Below, one piece after another: positions 17,568-25,822 of a stretch of DNA of 64,000 nt. Source of the DNA: Endozoicomonas gorgoniicola (GTDB lineage: Bacteria > Pseudomonadota > Gammaproteobacteria > Pseudomonadales > Endozoicomonadaceae); assembly GCF_025562715.2 (NCBI RefSeq), contig NZ_JAPFCC010000001.1:5666001-5730000 (forward strand), given 5' to 3'. Below the pieces are notes generated by a model. The model ran no database searches. It saw only the letters and a program-made list of their open reading frames with translations, and had not been told where the DNA came from. Every line of letters starts with the position of its first letter. Positions within the stretch are counted from its first letter, which is position 1. A program made the translations under genes and the position numbers.

Positions 17568-18428
17568 TTATTTTTTAAAGCTCATCAGACCGGTCGATTC
17601 ATACATATCACGGATGCGATCATAGTCACTGTCGTCGATCCGGGTGAGAAAGTGGCCATCTGCGTATTTTTTATTCATTTCGCTGGTCATAATGGCTTCC
17701 AGCATTTCTTTCTGGTTATCAGCAAACGCCTGACGAACCCGCTTAATGTCGTTATCCGACACATGTTTTCCTGCCACAATCTGATCATTCGGCAAATCGG
17801 CACCACGCCCAATGACTTTGAAGCTTTCATCAGGATACATCTTTCGAATGCCGTCCATATAAGCGCTACTGATTGCCACTGCATCAATATCACCCCGTAG
17901 CATGGCTTCCACAGATACATTGCGATGAATATTAACAGCGTGGTAGTCCCTGCCCTGCTCTAAACCAAAGTCAGATAACAGTTGAACCGGTGCCAGGTGC
18001 TGAGAGGTTGAGCCGATATCGCCAAAAGCAATGGTTTTACTGGTAAGACCTTTAAGGTTGTTAATTGTTGAGTCAGCGCGAGTAAACACAATGGTGTAGT
18101 AATTCATCCGCTGCCAGCCAACAACAGGCTGAACATCAGCACGACTGCGGAAAATAACGTATTCAGCAGGACCCACCAGAGCAAAATCCAGTAATCCCGA
18201 GTCTAGTGCTTCAACGGCTGCATTGCGGCTGCTAACCGGGAAAAACTCCACATTTTTGCCGGTCAATTCTTCCAGCTTGTCTTTAAATGGGCCAAAGTTG
18301 GTCTGCAACGCTTCCAGACCTGCCACTTCAGTGGCTGCAAACCGAATAGGGTCTGACGCTATTGCCTGCCCTGCTAACAGAAGTGCCGGAAGTGCCAGAA
18401 CTTTTAGAATATTTTTTACTATCAACAT
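17568..18428 (-). CDS. phnD: Phosphonate-binding periplasmic protein PhnD
   Basis: The solute-binding protein has 286 residues. A signal peptide (MLIVKNILKVLALPALLLAGQAIAS) precedes DPIRFAATEVAGLEALQTNF. The pattern LLDFALVGPAEYVIF and the later IAFGDIGSTSQHLAPVQLL are the substrate-contacting segments of the PhnD family. It is the first gene of the operon and delivers phosphonate to PhnE/PhnC. A tandem 11-bp repeat lies about 110 bp upstream (18539-18576). Confidence 0.92.
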   Translation of the reverse strand: MLIVKNILKVLALPALLLAGQAIASDPIRFAATEVAGLEALQTNFGPFKDKLEELTGKNVEFFPVSSRNAAVEALDSGLLDFALVGPAEYVIFRSRADVQPVVGWQRMNYYTIVFTRADSTINNLKGLTSKTIAFGDIGSTSQHLAPVQLLSDFGLEQGRDYHAVNIHRNVSVEAMLRGDIDAVAISSAYMDGIRKMYPDESFKVIGRGADLPNDQIVAGKHVSDNDIKRVRQAFADNQKEMLEAIMTSEMNKKYADGHFLTRIDDSDYDRIRDMYESTGLMSFKK

Positions 18429-18538
18429 GTTATTTTTCTCTTATTAGTTTAATTGCTTGTAAATAAAAAACGACTTGTGCCTGCAATACAGATTGATGAA
18501 TAGAGTAGCGAAAAGATATGACAGAAAAGAAACAAGAT

Positions 18539-18576
18539 TATGACTAATGTATGACTAATGTATGACTAATGTATGA
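18539..18576. repeat. 11-bp tandem repeat upstream of phnD
   Basis: TATGACTAATG occurs three times head to tail (18539, 18550, 18561) plus TATGA. The 11-bp period places each unit on about the same face of the helix. It sits between the 3' end of the RING/ankyrin gene and the phn operon, so it could be an operator for phn transcription or only a slippage-prone repeat. Confidence 0.85.
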
Positions 18577-18612
18577 ATTTTTTAAGCAGCCAGCTGGAGG
18601 GTGGTCTTCTCG

Positions 18613-20175
18613 TTATGGTTGAGAGCGTATGGCACGGAAGTCGAGTAAGCTAGCAGCGTTGGATTTACATCCGTATAGAACAGCTCGATCGCGTGGGGTG
18701 CTACCATCAAGAGCCTTGACATTAACATCGGCTCCTGCCTTGATCAGAGCATCAAGAGCCCAGTTAAAATTATCCCGGACGGCAACCAAATGAAGGGCAG
18801 TTTCACCTTTAATGTTAGTGGCATCAAGGTCAACCCCCAGACTGACAACCTTTTTGATTAGTCTCCCCCCCCCTTCTCTGGCTGCTATGTGTAACGCAGT
18901 CTCTCCGTTTTTGTCTTTTAAACTTAGGTCAACACCTTTTTTAGCCAGTATTTCAAAAGTAAATGTATGGGGTTCCATGGCCGGCGTCGCCGCCCGGTGG
19001 TAAAGGGTGGAGAGATTGTCTTGAGTTAACAGATCAACGTTAATAACCCTGTTACGAATCAGGTTATAGATCTCATGAAGTGCGAGATGACTGACAGCCC
19101 AATCAAGGATTGTCACCTTTTCATTAATACTGGCAGGCATCAGTAAATTAGCGCCTGCATTCATCAGCTTTTTGGTGACAGTCCAGCGTTGTGATTCTAA
19201 TGCATGGTAAAGCAATGTTGAGCCTTTCTGGTCAACAGGTGCATTAATATCCCGCACGCTCGAAAAAGGGTTCTTTTCGGGTAAGCTATCGAACAGCTCG
19301 TTTGCCGGAAATATATCGAACAGTGTTTTGTTATTTTGCATACGGGTAGTGATGTCTTCACCTCTGGAAAGCAGGTATTGAACTGTCTCCAGATCTTCAG
19401 TTTCAGCGGCCAGCTCAAGGGGAAGGGTTCCTAAGGCATGAAGGTTTGCACCGCAGTTTATAAGAGTTTCAGCTATGTCAGTCTTTCCTTTTTGGAGTGC
19501 CACATCGAGACAGGCTGTTAGTGTATTAGCGTCGATATCTGTGCATTCCAGGACATCACACAATTCATGACGGCTTAGTTCTGTCAGGTAGTGAGTTATA
19601 TGGCGAGTTATATGGCGAGCATCAGTGTCGTCGCAAGGGGTATCAGGGCCAATACTCTTTTTGATAAGAACTTTGGCCAGGTAGCAGCGCACATCCGGTC
19701 TTTGAGCCATGTCAAAAGCGGTTTTATTGTTTTTGGTGCAGATGGAAAGGTCGGCGCCGTGGTTAATCAGGGTTTTAACAATATCCAGATTTCCTTTTCT
19801 GGCAGCCAGCATCAGTGCCGTTTCACCTTGCTTGTTAAGTGCATCAACATCAACAGAAACTTTATTAATGAACAACTTAACCGCAGGCATTGATCCTTTT
19901 TCGGCCGCTTCGTGAAAACTTATGGAGAGTGGTACAACATTTTCGGGATTGATCTCGGAACGGCAGTTGGGGCAGAGATGGTTATGTGCCATATTTTTTG
20001 TCAGGCATTCACTGTGATAATAATGTTCGCACGGAGTTAAACTAACGGTTCGTGATTTAAATTTACCTTTGCCCTCAAGAGGGTCCAGGCAAATAGAACA
20101 TTCACCTAAATCCGTTAAATCCAGAGGCTGATTGGCTTCGTTGCCTGATACCGGGCGTGACATTGTAAGTCCCAT
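18613..20175 (-). CDS. RING-finger and ankyrin-repeat protein, eukaryotic-like
   Basis: The predicted protein has 520 residues. Near the N-terminus is a C3H2C3 RING: CSIC (Cys26, Cys29), then CEHYYHSEC, and CPNC near residue 72. This is the zinc fold of E3 ubiquitin ligases. From about residue 85 to the end come ankyrin repeats (NKQGETALMLAARKGNLDIV, DKNGETALHIAAREGG, NIKGETALHLVAVRDN, KALDGSTPRDRAV). Bacteria lack ubiquitin, so the likely target is a eukaryotic host protein; secretion and ligase activity are inferred. No signal peptide is seen. ATG 20175 follows AGGAT; ATG 20163 and an upstream in-frame start at 20241 are alternatives. The final repeat reaches nearly to the stop. Confidence 0.88.
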   Translation of the reverse strand: MGLTMSRPVSGNEANQPLDLTDLGECSICLDPLEGKGKFKSRTVSLTPCEHYYHSECLTKNMAHNHLCPNCRSEINPENVVPLSISFHEAAEKGSMPAVKLFINKVSVDVDALNKQGETALMLAARKGNLDIVKTLINHGADLSICTKNNKTAFDMAQRPDVRCYLAKVLIKKSIGPDTPCDDTDARHITRHITHYLTELSRHELCDVLECTDIDANTLTACLDVALQKGKTDIAETLINCGANLHALGTLPLELAAETEDLETVQYLLSRGEDITTRMQNNKTLFDIFPANELFDSLPEKNPFSSVRDINAPVDQKGSTLLYHALESQRWTVTKKLMNAGANLLMPASINEKVTILDWAVSHLALHEIYNLIRNRVINVDLLTQDNLSTLYHRAATPAMEPHTFTFEILAKKGVDLSLKDKNGETALHIAAREGGGRLIKKVVSLGVDLDATNIKGETALHLVAVRDNFNWALDALIKAGADVNVKALDGSTPRDRAVLYGCKSNAASLLDFRAIRSQP

Positions 20176-20387
20176 AATACGAATATCCTGTATGTATATG
20201 CGACTCTTTGACCTGTTCTGATGGAAAGAGTTCCCAGTCAAAACTGTTCAAATTTGCCGGGGCAGGTAAGAAACCGGGTTTGAGAATAGAAGGGTAATGG
20301 CTGAATAATCTCACAATTATCCGTATTATAGAGCGCCAGTGATCCCCGGGAGTTTGAAATAACCGGGCCTTTGCGTTTAAGGATAGT

Positions 20388-21590
20388 TTGTTGATTAACC
20401 GTATTTTAATAGTAAGAAGCATCAGGAAGCTGCTGACGCTGAAACCACTGGCGCTGAAGCTGCTAATGATGGTGTTGCCATTGTTTATGGTGCCGGTCTG
20501 GGCAGCAACCTGGACGCAGGTTGAAAAGCAGGCAAAAGAACAGACGGTCTATTTCTATGGCTGGGGTGGGCATCCCCAAATAAACGACTATATCCAATGG
20601 GCAGCCCGGGAAATTAAACGACTAAACAATGTTAATCTGGTGCATGTCAAAGTAGGCGACATCAGCGAAGCGGTCACGCTCATTCTGTCAGAGAAAAGTG
20701 CAGAGAGGCATTCTCAGGGTCGGGTAGACCTGCTCTGGGTGAATGGTGAGAATTTTGCCGCCCTGAAGCGTGCTGAACTTCTGTATGGCCCATTTACCGA
20801 TCAGCTACCTAATTATTCACTCGTCGATAAACGACTTCCTGTTGATATTGATTTTGCCACGCCGGTTGACGGGCTCGAAGCGCCCTGGGGCGTAGGGCAG
20901 ATGGTGATGATGTTCGACAGGGCGGTCACACCCCGGGTGCCAGCATCTGCCAGCGAACTGCTGCACTATGCCAGAAAGCACCCTGGTAGAATCAGCTATC
21001 CACAACCCCCGCAGTTTCATGGCGTCACTTTCCTTAAGCAACTGTTGTCTGAGCTGGTGGAAGACGCTCAGGTATTGCAGAAGCCTGTTGATACCATTGA
21101 TTTTGATAAAGTCACTGAACCTCTGTGGCACTATCTTGACCAGTTGCACAAAGTAGGCTGGTACAGCGGTCGTCGTTTTCCCCAGAGTGACCAGCACATG
21201 ATGCAGTTACTGGATGACCGGGAATTGCACATGGCGATCAGTTTTAACCCGGCTGAAGCCGCTGCGGCAGTGAATCGTGGCAGTCTTGTCCATTCCGTTT
21301 CCAGTCACGCTTTTCAACAGGGGGCGTTGACCAATATCCATTTTCTCGCCATTCCCTATAACAGCAGCGCAAAAGAGGGCGCACAGGTGGTCATTAACTT
21401 TCTGATGTCGCCACAGGCTCAGCAACGCAAGGCTGATTTGGCGGTATGGGGTGATCCACCGGTTCTGCAATCGTCATTGCTGGATGTCAGCCCTGAAGCA
21501 ACGGCACGGTTTGATGCCATTCCCGAGCCGCATTTCAGCTGGCATGGCGCACTGGTGGATGGCTGGCTAAAACGGTATGGGTACCAGTGA
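20388..21590 (+). CDS. ynjB: ABC transporter substrate-binding protein YnjB
   Basis: The 400-residue periplasmic binding protein resembles E. coli YnjB, part of an ABC system of unknown substrate (thiamine or iron-like by family placement, not proven). Its signal segment (KPLALKLLMMVLPLFMVPVWAA) needs the TTG start at 20388, which has AAGGAT just upstream; the ATG at 20466 would leave too short and uncharged a signal. The mature part starts TWTQVEKQAKEQTVYFYGWGG. The stop overlaps the ynjC start (GTGATG). Confidence 0.88.
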   Translation: MLINRILIVRSIRKLLTLKPLALKLLMMVLPLFMVPVWAATWTQVEKQAKEQTVYFYGWGGHPQINDYIQWAAREIKRLNNVNLVHVKVGDISEAVTLILSEKSAERHSQGRVDLLWVNGENFAALKRAELLYGPFTDQLPNYSLVDKRLPVDIDFATPVDGLEAPWGVGQMVMMFDRAVTPRVPASASELLHYARKHPGRISYPQPPQFHGVTFLKQLLSELVEDAQVLQKPVDTIDFDKVTEPLWHYLDQLHKVGWYSGRRFPQSDQHMMQLLDDRELHMAISFNPAEAAAAVNRGSLVHSVSSHAFQQGALTNIHFLAIPYNSSAKEGAQVVINFLMSPQAQQRKADLAVWGDPPVLQSSLLDVSPEATARFDAIPEPHFSWHGALVDGWLKRYGYQ

Positions 21591-23299
21591 TGTCAGACGT
21601 TAACCGATCTGTTTTTTCAGTTCAGGCAGTATTAAAAGCAGGCACGTTTATGGTAGTGCTGTGCTGTCTGGTGCCTCTGTTTGCGGGTGTTGCCGGTCTT
21701 GTTCTGCCCGCAATGGGTTATTATCCGGCACTGGGCTTTGACGCCTTTTCAACGACAATGTTACACCAGGTGTGGCAACAGCTGTTTGGCTGGCCCGGGT
21801 TGTCACAATCGGTCTGGCTGAGCCTGTTTACCGGGCTGACGGCTACGTTTCTGGCACTGGTGATTACTCTCACCCTCATAAGCCTGCTGTGGGGCGGGCG
21901 CTTCTGGAACTGGGTTACGTTGTACATTGCGCCAGCACTGGCGTTGCCGCATGTGGCTTTTGCCATTGGTCTGGGCTTTCTGATTGCTCCCAGCGGCTGG
22001 CTGGTCAGGGTCATGGTTCCTTTCACGGGCTGGAGTGAACCGCCACTGTGGCTAACGGTGAATGACCCGCAGGGATTTTCACTGATTCTGATGCTGCTGA
22101 TTAAAAGCGTGCCTTTTCTGCTGCTAATGTGCGTGGGTATTCTTCAGCAGTTACAGCCTCAAAGACAGCTGATGATGGCGCAAAGCCTGGGGTATGACCG
22201 GATTCAGGCGTGGTGGAAAGTGCTGGTGCCACAACTGTATAAGCAATTAAAACTGCCTTTATATGCAGTGCTGGTTTACGGCGTGACCGTTGTCGATGCC
22301 ACCCTGATTATCGGTCCCCAGTTACCGGCACCACTGGCTGTACTGGTATTGCGCTGGTTCCAGAATCCTGACCTGAACTTTCGACTGTTAGCCAGTGCTG
22401 GTGCGATATTACTGCTGCTGGTAACGCTGGGCGGTTTGTTTTTCTGGGCAATGGTTGAACGCCTGCTGGCACCTGTTGCACACCGGGTGTGGCTCAATGG
22501 GCGCAAGCAGGTTCGGCACCCGGTACTCTGGCTGGCGTTTTCAACCCTGCCGGTTCTTGCACTGTTATCGATTGGAGCAAACAGTGTTTTGTTGATCTGG
22601 TCGTTTGCAGGGCGATGGCGTTTTCCCGATATTTTGCCTTCTGTCACTACGTTGCAATACTGGCAACATCATTTCGCTATGCTGGCTGATCCGTTGCTGC
22701 TGGCCCTGAAACTGGGACTGGTCAGCAGTCTTACGGCGGTAGTCGCCAGTCTGGTGACGCTGGAATATCAAAACCATCGAGGACGCTTCTGGCCCCTGAT
22801 GCTGCCCTGTATCGCCCTTTTGATTCCACAGATGACGCTGTTTGCCGGTTTGCCTGCGGCAGGTGAATCGCTGTTTGGGGCAGGCATTTACCATTACCCT
22901 TTTCTTCTGGTCAGCTTTGGGCACCTGTTGATGGTCTTTCCCTATGTTTATCTGGGCTTGCATGGTGCTTTCAGGACGTTTGATGATCGCTATCAGACGG
23001 TTGCCCTGACATTTGGTGTGTCCCGGTCGCGTGCCTGGTGGCAGGTGAAGTGGCCGATGCTGAAACCAGCGATTATTTCCGCATGGGCCGTAGGCTTTTC
23101 TGTCAGTGTCGTTCAATATCTACCCACGTTATTATTAGGGGGTGGTCGTGTTTTGACTGTTACAACAGAAGCGGTTGCTGTTGGTGCCGGTTATGACCGT
23201 CGTCTGGCTGCCATTTATGGGTTGGCTCAGGCGCTATTGCCACTGCTTGGCTTTCTGTTTGCCCGTTTCATTAACCGTAAAAAACAATGGCAGGGATGA
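21590..23299 (+). CDS. ynjC: ABC transporter permease YnjC
   Basis: This is a roughly 569-residue inner-membrane protein with two fused permease halves and about twelve hydrophobic segments. The first coupling region is MMAQSLGYDRIQAWWKVLVP and the second is TFGVSRSRAWWQVKWPMLKP, the duplicated EAA-type loops expected for a protein that replaces a permease dimer. The layout matches E. coli YnjC. It lies between the binding protein and the ATPase, with a start/stop overlap on the 5' side and a 6-base gap on the 3' side. Confidence 0.9.
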   Translation: MSDVNRSVFSVQAVLKAGTFMVVLCCLVPLFAGVAGLVLPAMGYYPALGFDAFSTTMLHQVWQQLFGWPGLSQSVWLSLFTGLTATFLALVITLTLISLLWGGRFWNWVTLYIAPALALPHVAFAIGLGFLIAPSGWLVRVMVPFTGWSEPPLWLTVNDPQGFSLILMLLIKSVPFLLLMCVGILQQLQPQRQLMMAQSLGYDRIQAWWKVLVPQLYKQLKLPLYAVLVYGVTVVDATLIIGPQLPAPLAVLVLRWFQNPDLNFRLLASAGAILLLLVTLGGLFFWAMVERLLAPVAHRVWLNGRKQVRHPVLWLAFSTLPVLALLSIGANSVLLIWSFAGRWRFPDILPSVTTLQYWQHHFAMLADPLLLALKLGLVSSLTAVVASLVTLEYQNHRGRFWPLMLPCIALLIPQMTLFAGLPAAGESLFGAGIYHYPFLLVSFGHLLMVFPYVYLGLHGAFRTFDDRYQTVALTFGVSRSRAWWQVKWPMLKPAIISAWAVGFSVSVVQYLPTLLLGGGRVLTVTTEAVAVGAGYDRRLAAIYGLAQALLPLLGFLFARFINRKKQWQG

Positions 23300-23305
23300 T
23301 CAGGT

Positions 23306-23932
23306 ATGAACCTTGAACTGAAGCAGGTCGTTATTGGTCTGGACAACCGGAAGCTGTTTGAACCAGTCTGCCTGACGGTGTCTGCTGGCGAGGTCTTCAG
23401 CCTGATGGGACCCAGCGGCTGTGGAAAATCGACCCTGCTGTCGTTTGTTGCCGGAACACTGGGTGAGCAGTTTGATGCCAGTGGCGATGTATTGCTGAAC
23501 AACCAGTCTCTGCGAGCTGAACCTGTGGAAAACAGAAGGGTGGGCATTCTGTTTCAGGATCCTCTGCTGTTTCCTCATATGACGGTAGTGGAAAATTTGA
23601 TGTTTGCGGCTTCCGCAGGCAGTCTGGCTGAAAAGCGGCAGCAGACCCTGACGTCACTTGCCGACATTGGGCTGGAACATTGTGCTGACTTTTATCCACG
23701 ACAGTTGTCTGGCGGTCAGGCGGCCAGAGTCAGCCTGATGCGGACACTGGCGGCAAAACCCCGGGCGTTATTGCTGGACGAACCCTTTTCGAAACTCGAC
23801 CGTGAGACCCGGGAGCATTTCCGGACACTGGTTTTTACTACCGTTGCCCGACGCAACATACCCGCTATTCTTGTCACCCACGATGAAGACGATGTTGCTG
23901 ACAGAAACAGGGTTTTGCGTTTAAACAATTAA
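23306..23932 (+). CDS. ynjD: ABC transporter ATP-binding protein YnjD
   Basis: The 208-residue ATPase completes the YnjBCD importer. Walker A MGPSGCGKSTL, Q-loop GILFQDPLLFPHM, signature LSGGQAARVSLMRTL, Walker B ALLLDEPFSKLD and the switch His in VTHDEDDV are all present. It is short for an ABC protein, as E. coli YnjD also is. The ATG sits 6 bases after ynjC. Confidence 0.92.
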   Translation: MNLELKQVVIGLDNRKLFEPVCLTVSAGEVFSLMGPSGCGKSTLLSFVAGTLGEQFDASGDVLLNNQSLRAEPVENRRVGILFQDPLLFPHMTVVENLMFAASAGSLAEKRQQTLTSLADIGLEHCADFYPRQLSGGQAARVSLMRTLAAKPRALLLDEPFSKLDRETREHFRTLVFTTVARRNIPAILVTHDEDDVADRNRVLRLNN

Positions 23933-23963
23933 ACGATACGTTTTTAGAGGCACAGTTAGAGAT

Positions 23964-24590
23964 ATGCTAGATCGCTGGAGTTCTGCGCTGGTCAGACCTG
24001 CGTTACACATTGTTGCCACAAGGCTGAATACCTTTGGTGTTACGCCCAACCAGATAACGGTGTCAGGCTTTTTTATTGGCCTTCTGGCTCTGCCTGCCCT
24101 GGCTGTTCACAGTTATATGCTGGCACTGCTGTTTATTTGCATAAACCGGACGATGGACGGGCTGGATGGTTCGCTGGCACGCATACAGGGAACAACCGAT
24201 GTGGGTGGCTTTCTGGACATTGTGCTGGACTTTATATTTTATGCGGCCATTATCGCTGGTTTTGCGCTGGCTTCACCGGATACCAATGCGTTAATGGCCT
24301 GCATGTTATTGTTCGGTTTTATGGCAACGGGCAGTAGTTTTCTGGCATTTGCCGCCATTGCTGCCAAGCAGAATATTGATAACCCGGTTTACCGGAATAA
24401 ATCCATGTATTATCTGGGTGGGCTGGCGGAAGGCACCGAAACCATCCTTTTCTTTATTGCCATGTGCCTGCTGCCGGGTTATTTCCCCCAGATTGCCATG
24501 GTGTTCACCATACTGTGTGTGATAACCGCAGTGACCCGTGTGCTGGCAGGTGTGCATACTTTCCGGCAGGTTCCTTGTCAGAATAAATAA
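23964..24590 (+). CDS. ynjF: CDP-alcohol phosphatidyltransferase YnjF
   Basis: This 208-residue membrane enzyme has the CDP-alcohol phosphatidyltransferase signature DGx2ARx8Gx3Dx3D (DGSLARIQ…GGFLDIVLD, near residues 66-87), which binds CDP-diacylglycerol and the metal ions. Around it are about five to six hydrophobic helices. Its acceptor alcohol is unknown. In E. coli, ynjF also sits beside ynjBCD; the same grouping here supports the names. It follows ynjD by 31 bases and is probably in the same operon. Confidence 0.88.
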   Translation: MLDRWSSALVRPALHIVATRLNTFGVTPNQITVSGFFIGLLALPALAVHSYMLALLFICINRTMDGLDGSLARIQGTTDVGGFLDIVLDFIFYAAIIAGFALASPDTNALMACMLLFGFMATGSSFLAFAAIAAKQNIDNPVYRNKSMYYLGGLAEGTETILFFIAMCLLPGYFPQIAMVFTILCVITAVTRVLAGVHTFRQVPCQNK

Positions 24591-24672
24591 CAGGCTGGTT
24601 AGTGATTGCCACCCCCCGTCAGTGTTTTACTCATTGGCAGTAGCAGAGACAGTACTTATGGGGGAATTGGGT

Positions 24673-25257
24673 ATGATGCAATCAATCAGGCAGGAAGATA
24701 TTTGCCGGGATCTGTGGAGCGAATCCGGTAACTCAGGTTTTAGCGATGAGCTTGAGGGAACGTTCAGCGCCAGAAAGGTAGTTGTTGGCAGAGATGGAAA
24801 CCGTCATTTCGGTCTTTTCGATAATGTCGATTCAAAAACCGCCAGCGGAGCCCTTAAAAAATTCGGCAAAATAAAAACCATGAAGCAGATCGGGGTTTAT
24901 ATAAAAGAGCTACTTAAAACAAGAAGCTTCAGGCAGGCCCGGATTGCTGTGAAAGACTGTCGCCTATCCGCAGTGAATAGTTCGATAGAAGTGTCCTCAA
25001 AAAAACTTAAGGACAGGAAAACTGAGGCTTTTGCAGCTTATTGCCACATCAACGGTACGCCTGATGATGGAACAGAGGCACCCATAAAGGCATTAGAGCG
25101 TCTCAGAAACATGGTTGAAACAGTGAACCAGCTAGACGTCGATCATGGGGTAGTCGATGAGACTGTTCAGAAGTACGAACACTATTTGCAGGCCAGAAAA
25201 GAGATGGACGAGCTGCTGGCAGCCAGGACCTTGCTGGAGAGTTCAATAAAAGAATAA
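24673..25257 (+). CDS. Unknown protein, probably truncated by the IS982-type insertion
   Basis: A 194-residue soluble protein, rich in charged residues and helical, with no family I recognise. It starts MMQSIRQEDICRDLW (ATG 24673, preceded by GGGGGA; ATG 24658 is an alternative). The C-terminal half looks like coiled coil (ALERLRNMVETVNQLDVD…YLQARKEMDELLAARTLLES). The final stop TAA uses the first base of the inverted repeat at 25257, so the original protein may have been longer. It stands 82 bases after ynjF. Confidence 0.6.
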   Translation: MMQSIRQEDICRDLWSESGNSGFSDELEGTFSARKVVVGRDGNRHFGLFDNVDSKTASGALKKFGKIKTMKQIGVYIKELLKTRSFRQARIAVKDCRLSAVNSSIEVSSKKLKDRKTEAFAAYCHINGTPDDGTEAPIKALERLRNMVETVNQLDVDHGVVDETVQKYEHYLQARKEMDELLAARTLLESSIKE

Positions 25258-25807
25258 CGCGAAGACCGACTTTTTTGACTTTTGATGAGGCATGACTACA
25301 CCAAAATCTGAGTATTTGCAGATTGGCAAAAGTCCGGTGACAGCCATGCCTGAAGAAGAGTTTATCATCAATGTTTATTGTCTGGTCGATGATTTGTTCA
25401 AAAAGCTTTTCCCTGACCCCATACGCAACCGTGGTTTTGAACCGCAGACACCTTTTAAGAAAAACATGAAAGACAAGCGTCCTAAACAGTTTGTACGACT
25501 GATCATGAGAGTAAGGCGCAGGGTTGAAACGGTCATCGGGCAGTTAGCGCATTATTTCGATATGGAATATAGCGGCTGTCGTAACATGTTGCACATGACT
25601 GCAAGGATGGCTCGCAAGCTGCTTGCTTACAATGTGGGCGTATTTCTTAATGTACAGGCGAGCAAACCTGCTACCCAGTTTGAGAACTTGATAGCAGCCT
25701 GAAAAAAAGATGTATGACTATGGCAGGCGAGCTGAGGAATCAATAACTTACTGGACGACCGCAAAGTTTAAATTCTTGTCCATTTAGTTAAAAGTCGGTC
25801 TTCGCGT
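25257..25807 (+). mobile_element. Internally deleted IS982-family element
   Basis: About 551 bp are flanked by inverted ends ACGCGAAGACCGACTTTT (25257-25274 and complementary at 25790-25807); ends beginning AC fit IS982. Inside is only an N-terminal and a C-terminal piece of the transposase joined together. A third copy of the same end, 27 bp long and inverted, lies at 29744-29770. No obvious target duplication is visible. Confidence 0.8.
25292..25702 (+). pseudogene. IS982-type transposase with internal deletion
   Basis: A 136-residue frame. The N-terminal MPEEEFIINVYCLVDDLFKKLFP resembles the start of IS982 transposases. It jumps directly to the C-terminal KKNMKDKRPKQFVRLIMRVRRRVETVIGQL…MTARMARKLLAYNVGVFLN. 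The middle, which normally carries the first catalytic aspartates, is missing. It is therefore a dead transposase whose ends might still be moved by a complete copy elsewhere. Confidence 0.8.
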
Positions 25808-25822
25808 GCAGTTCACCATGAC

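Noticed and set aside
25292..25702. An active IS982 transposase
   Set aside because: The central catalytic part is missing; only terminal pieces are joined.
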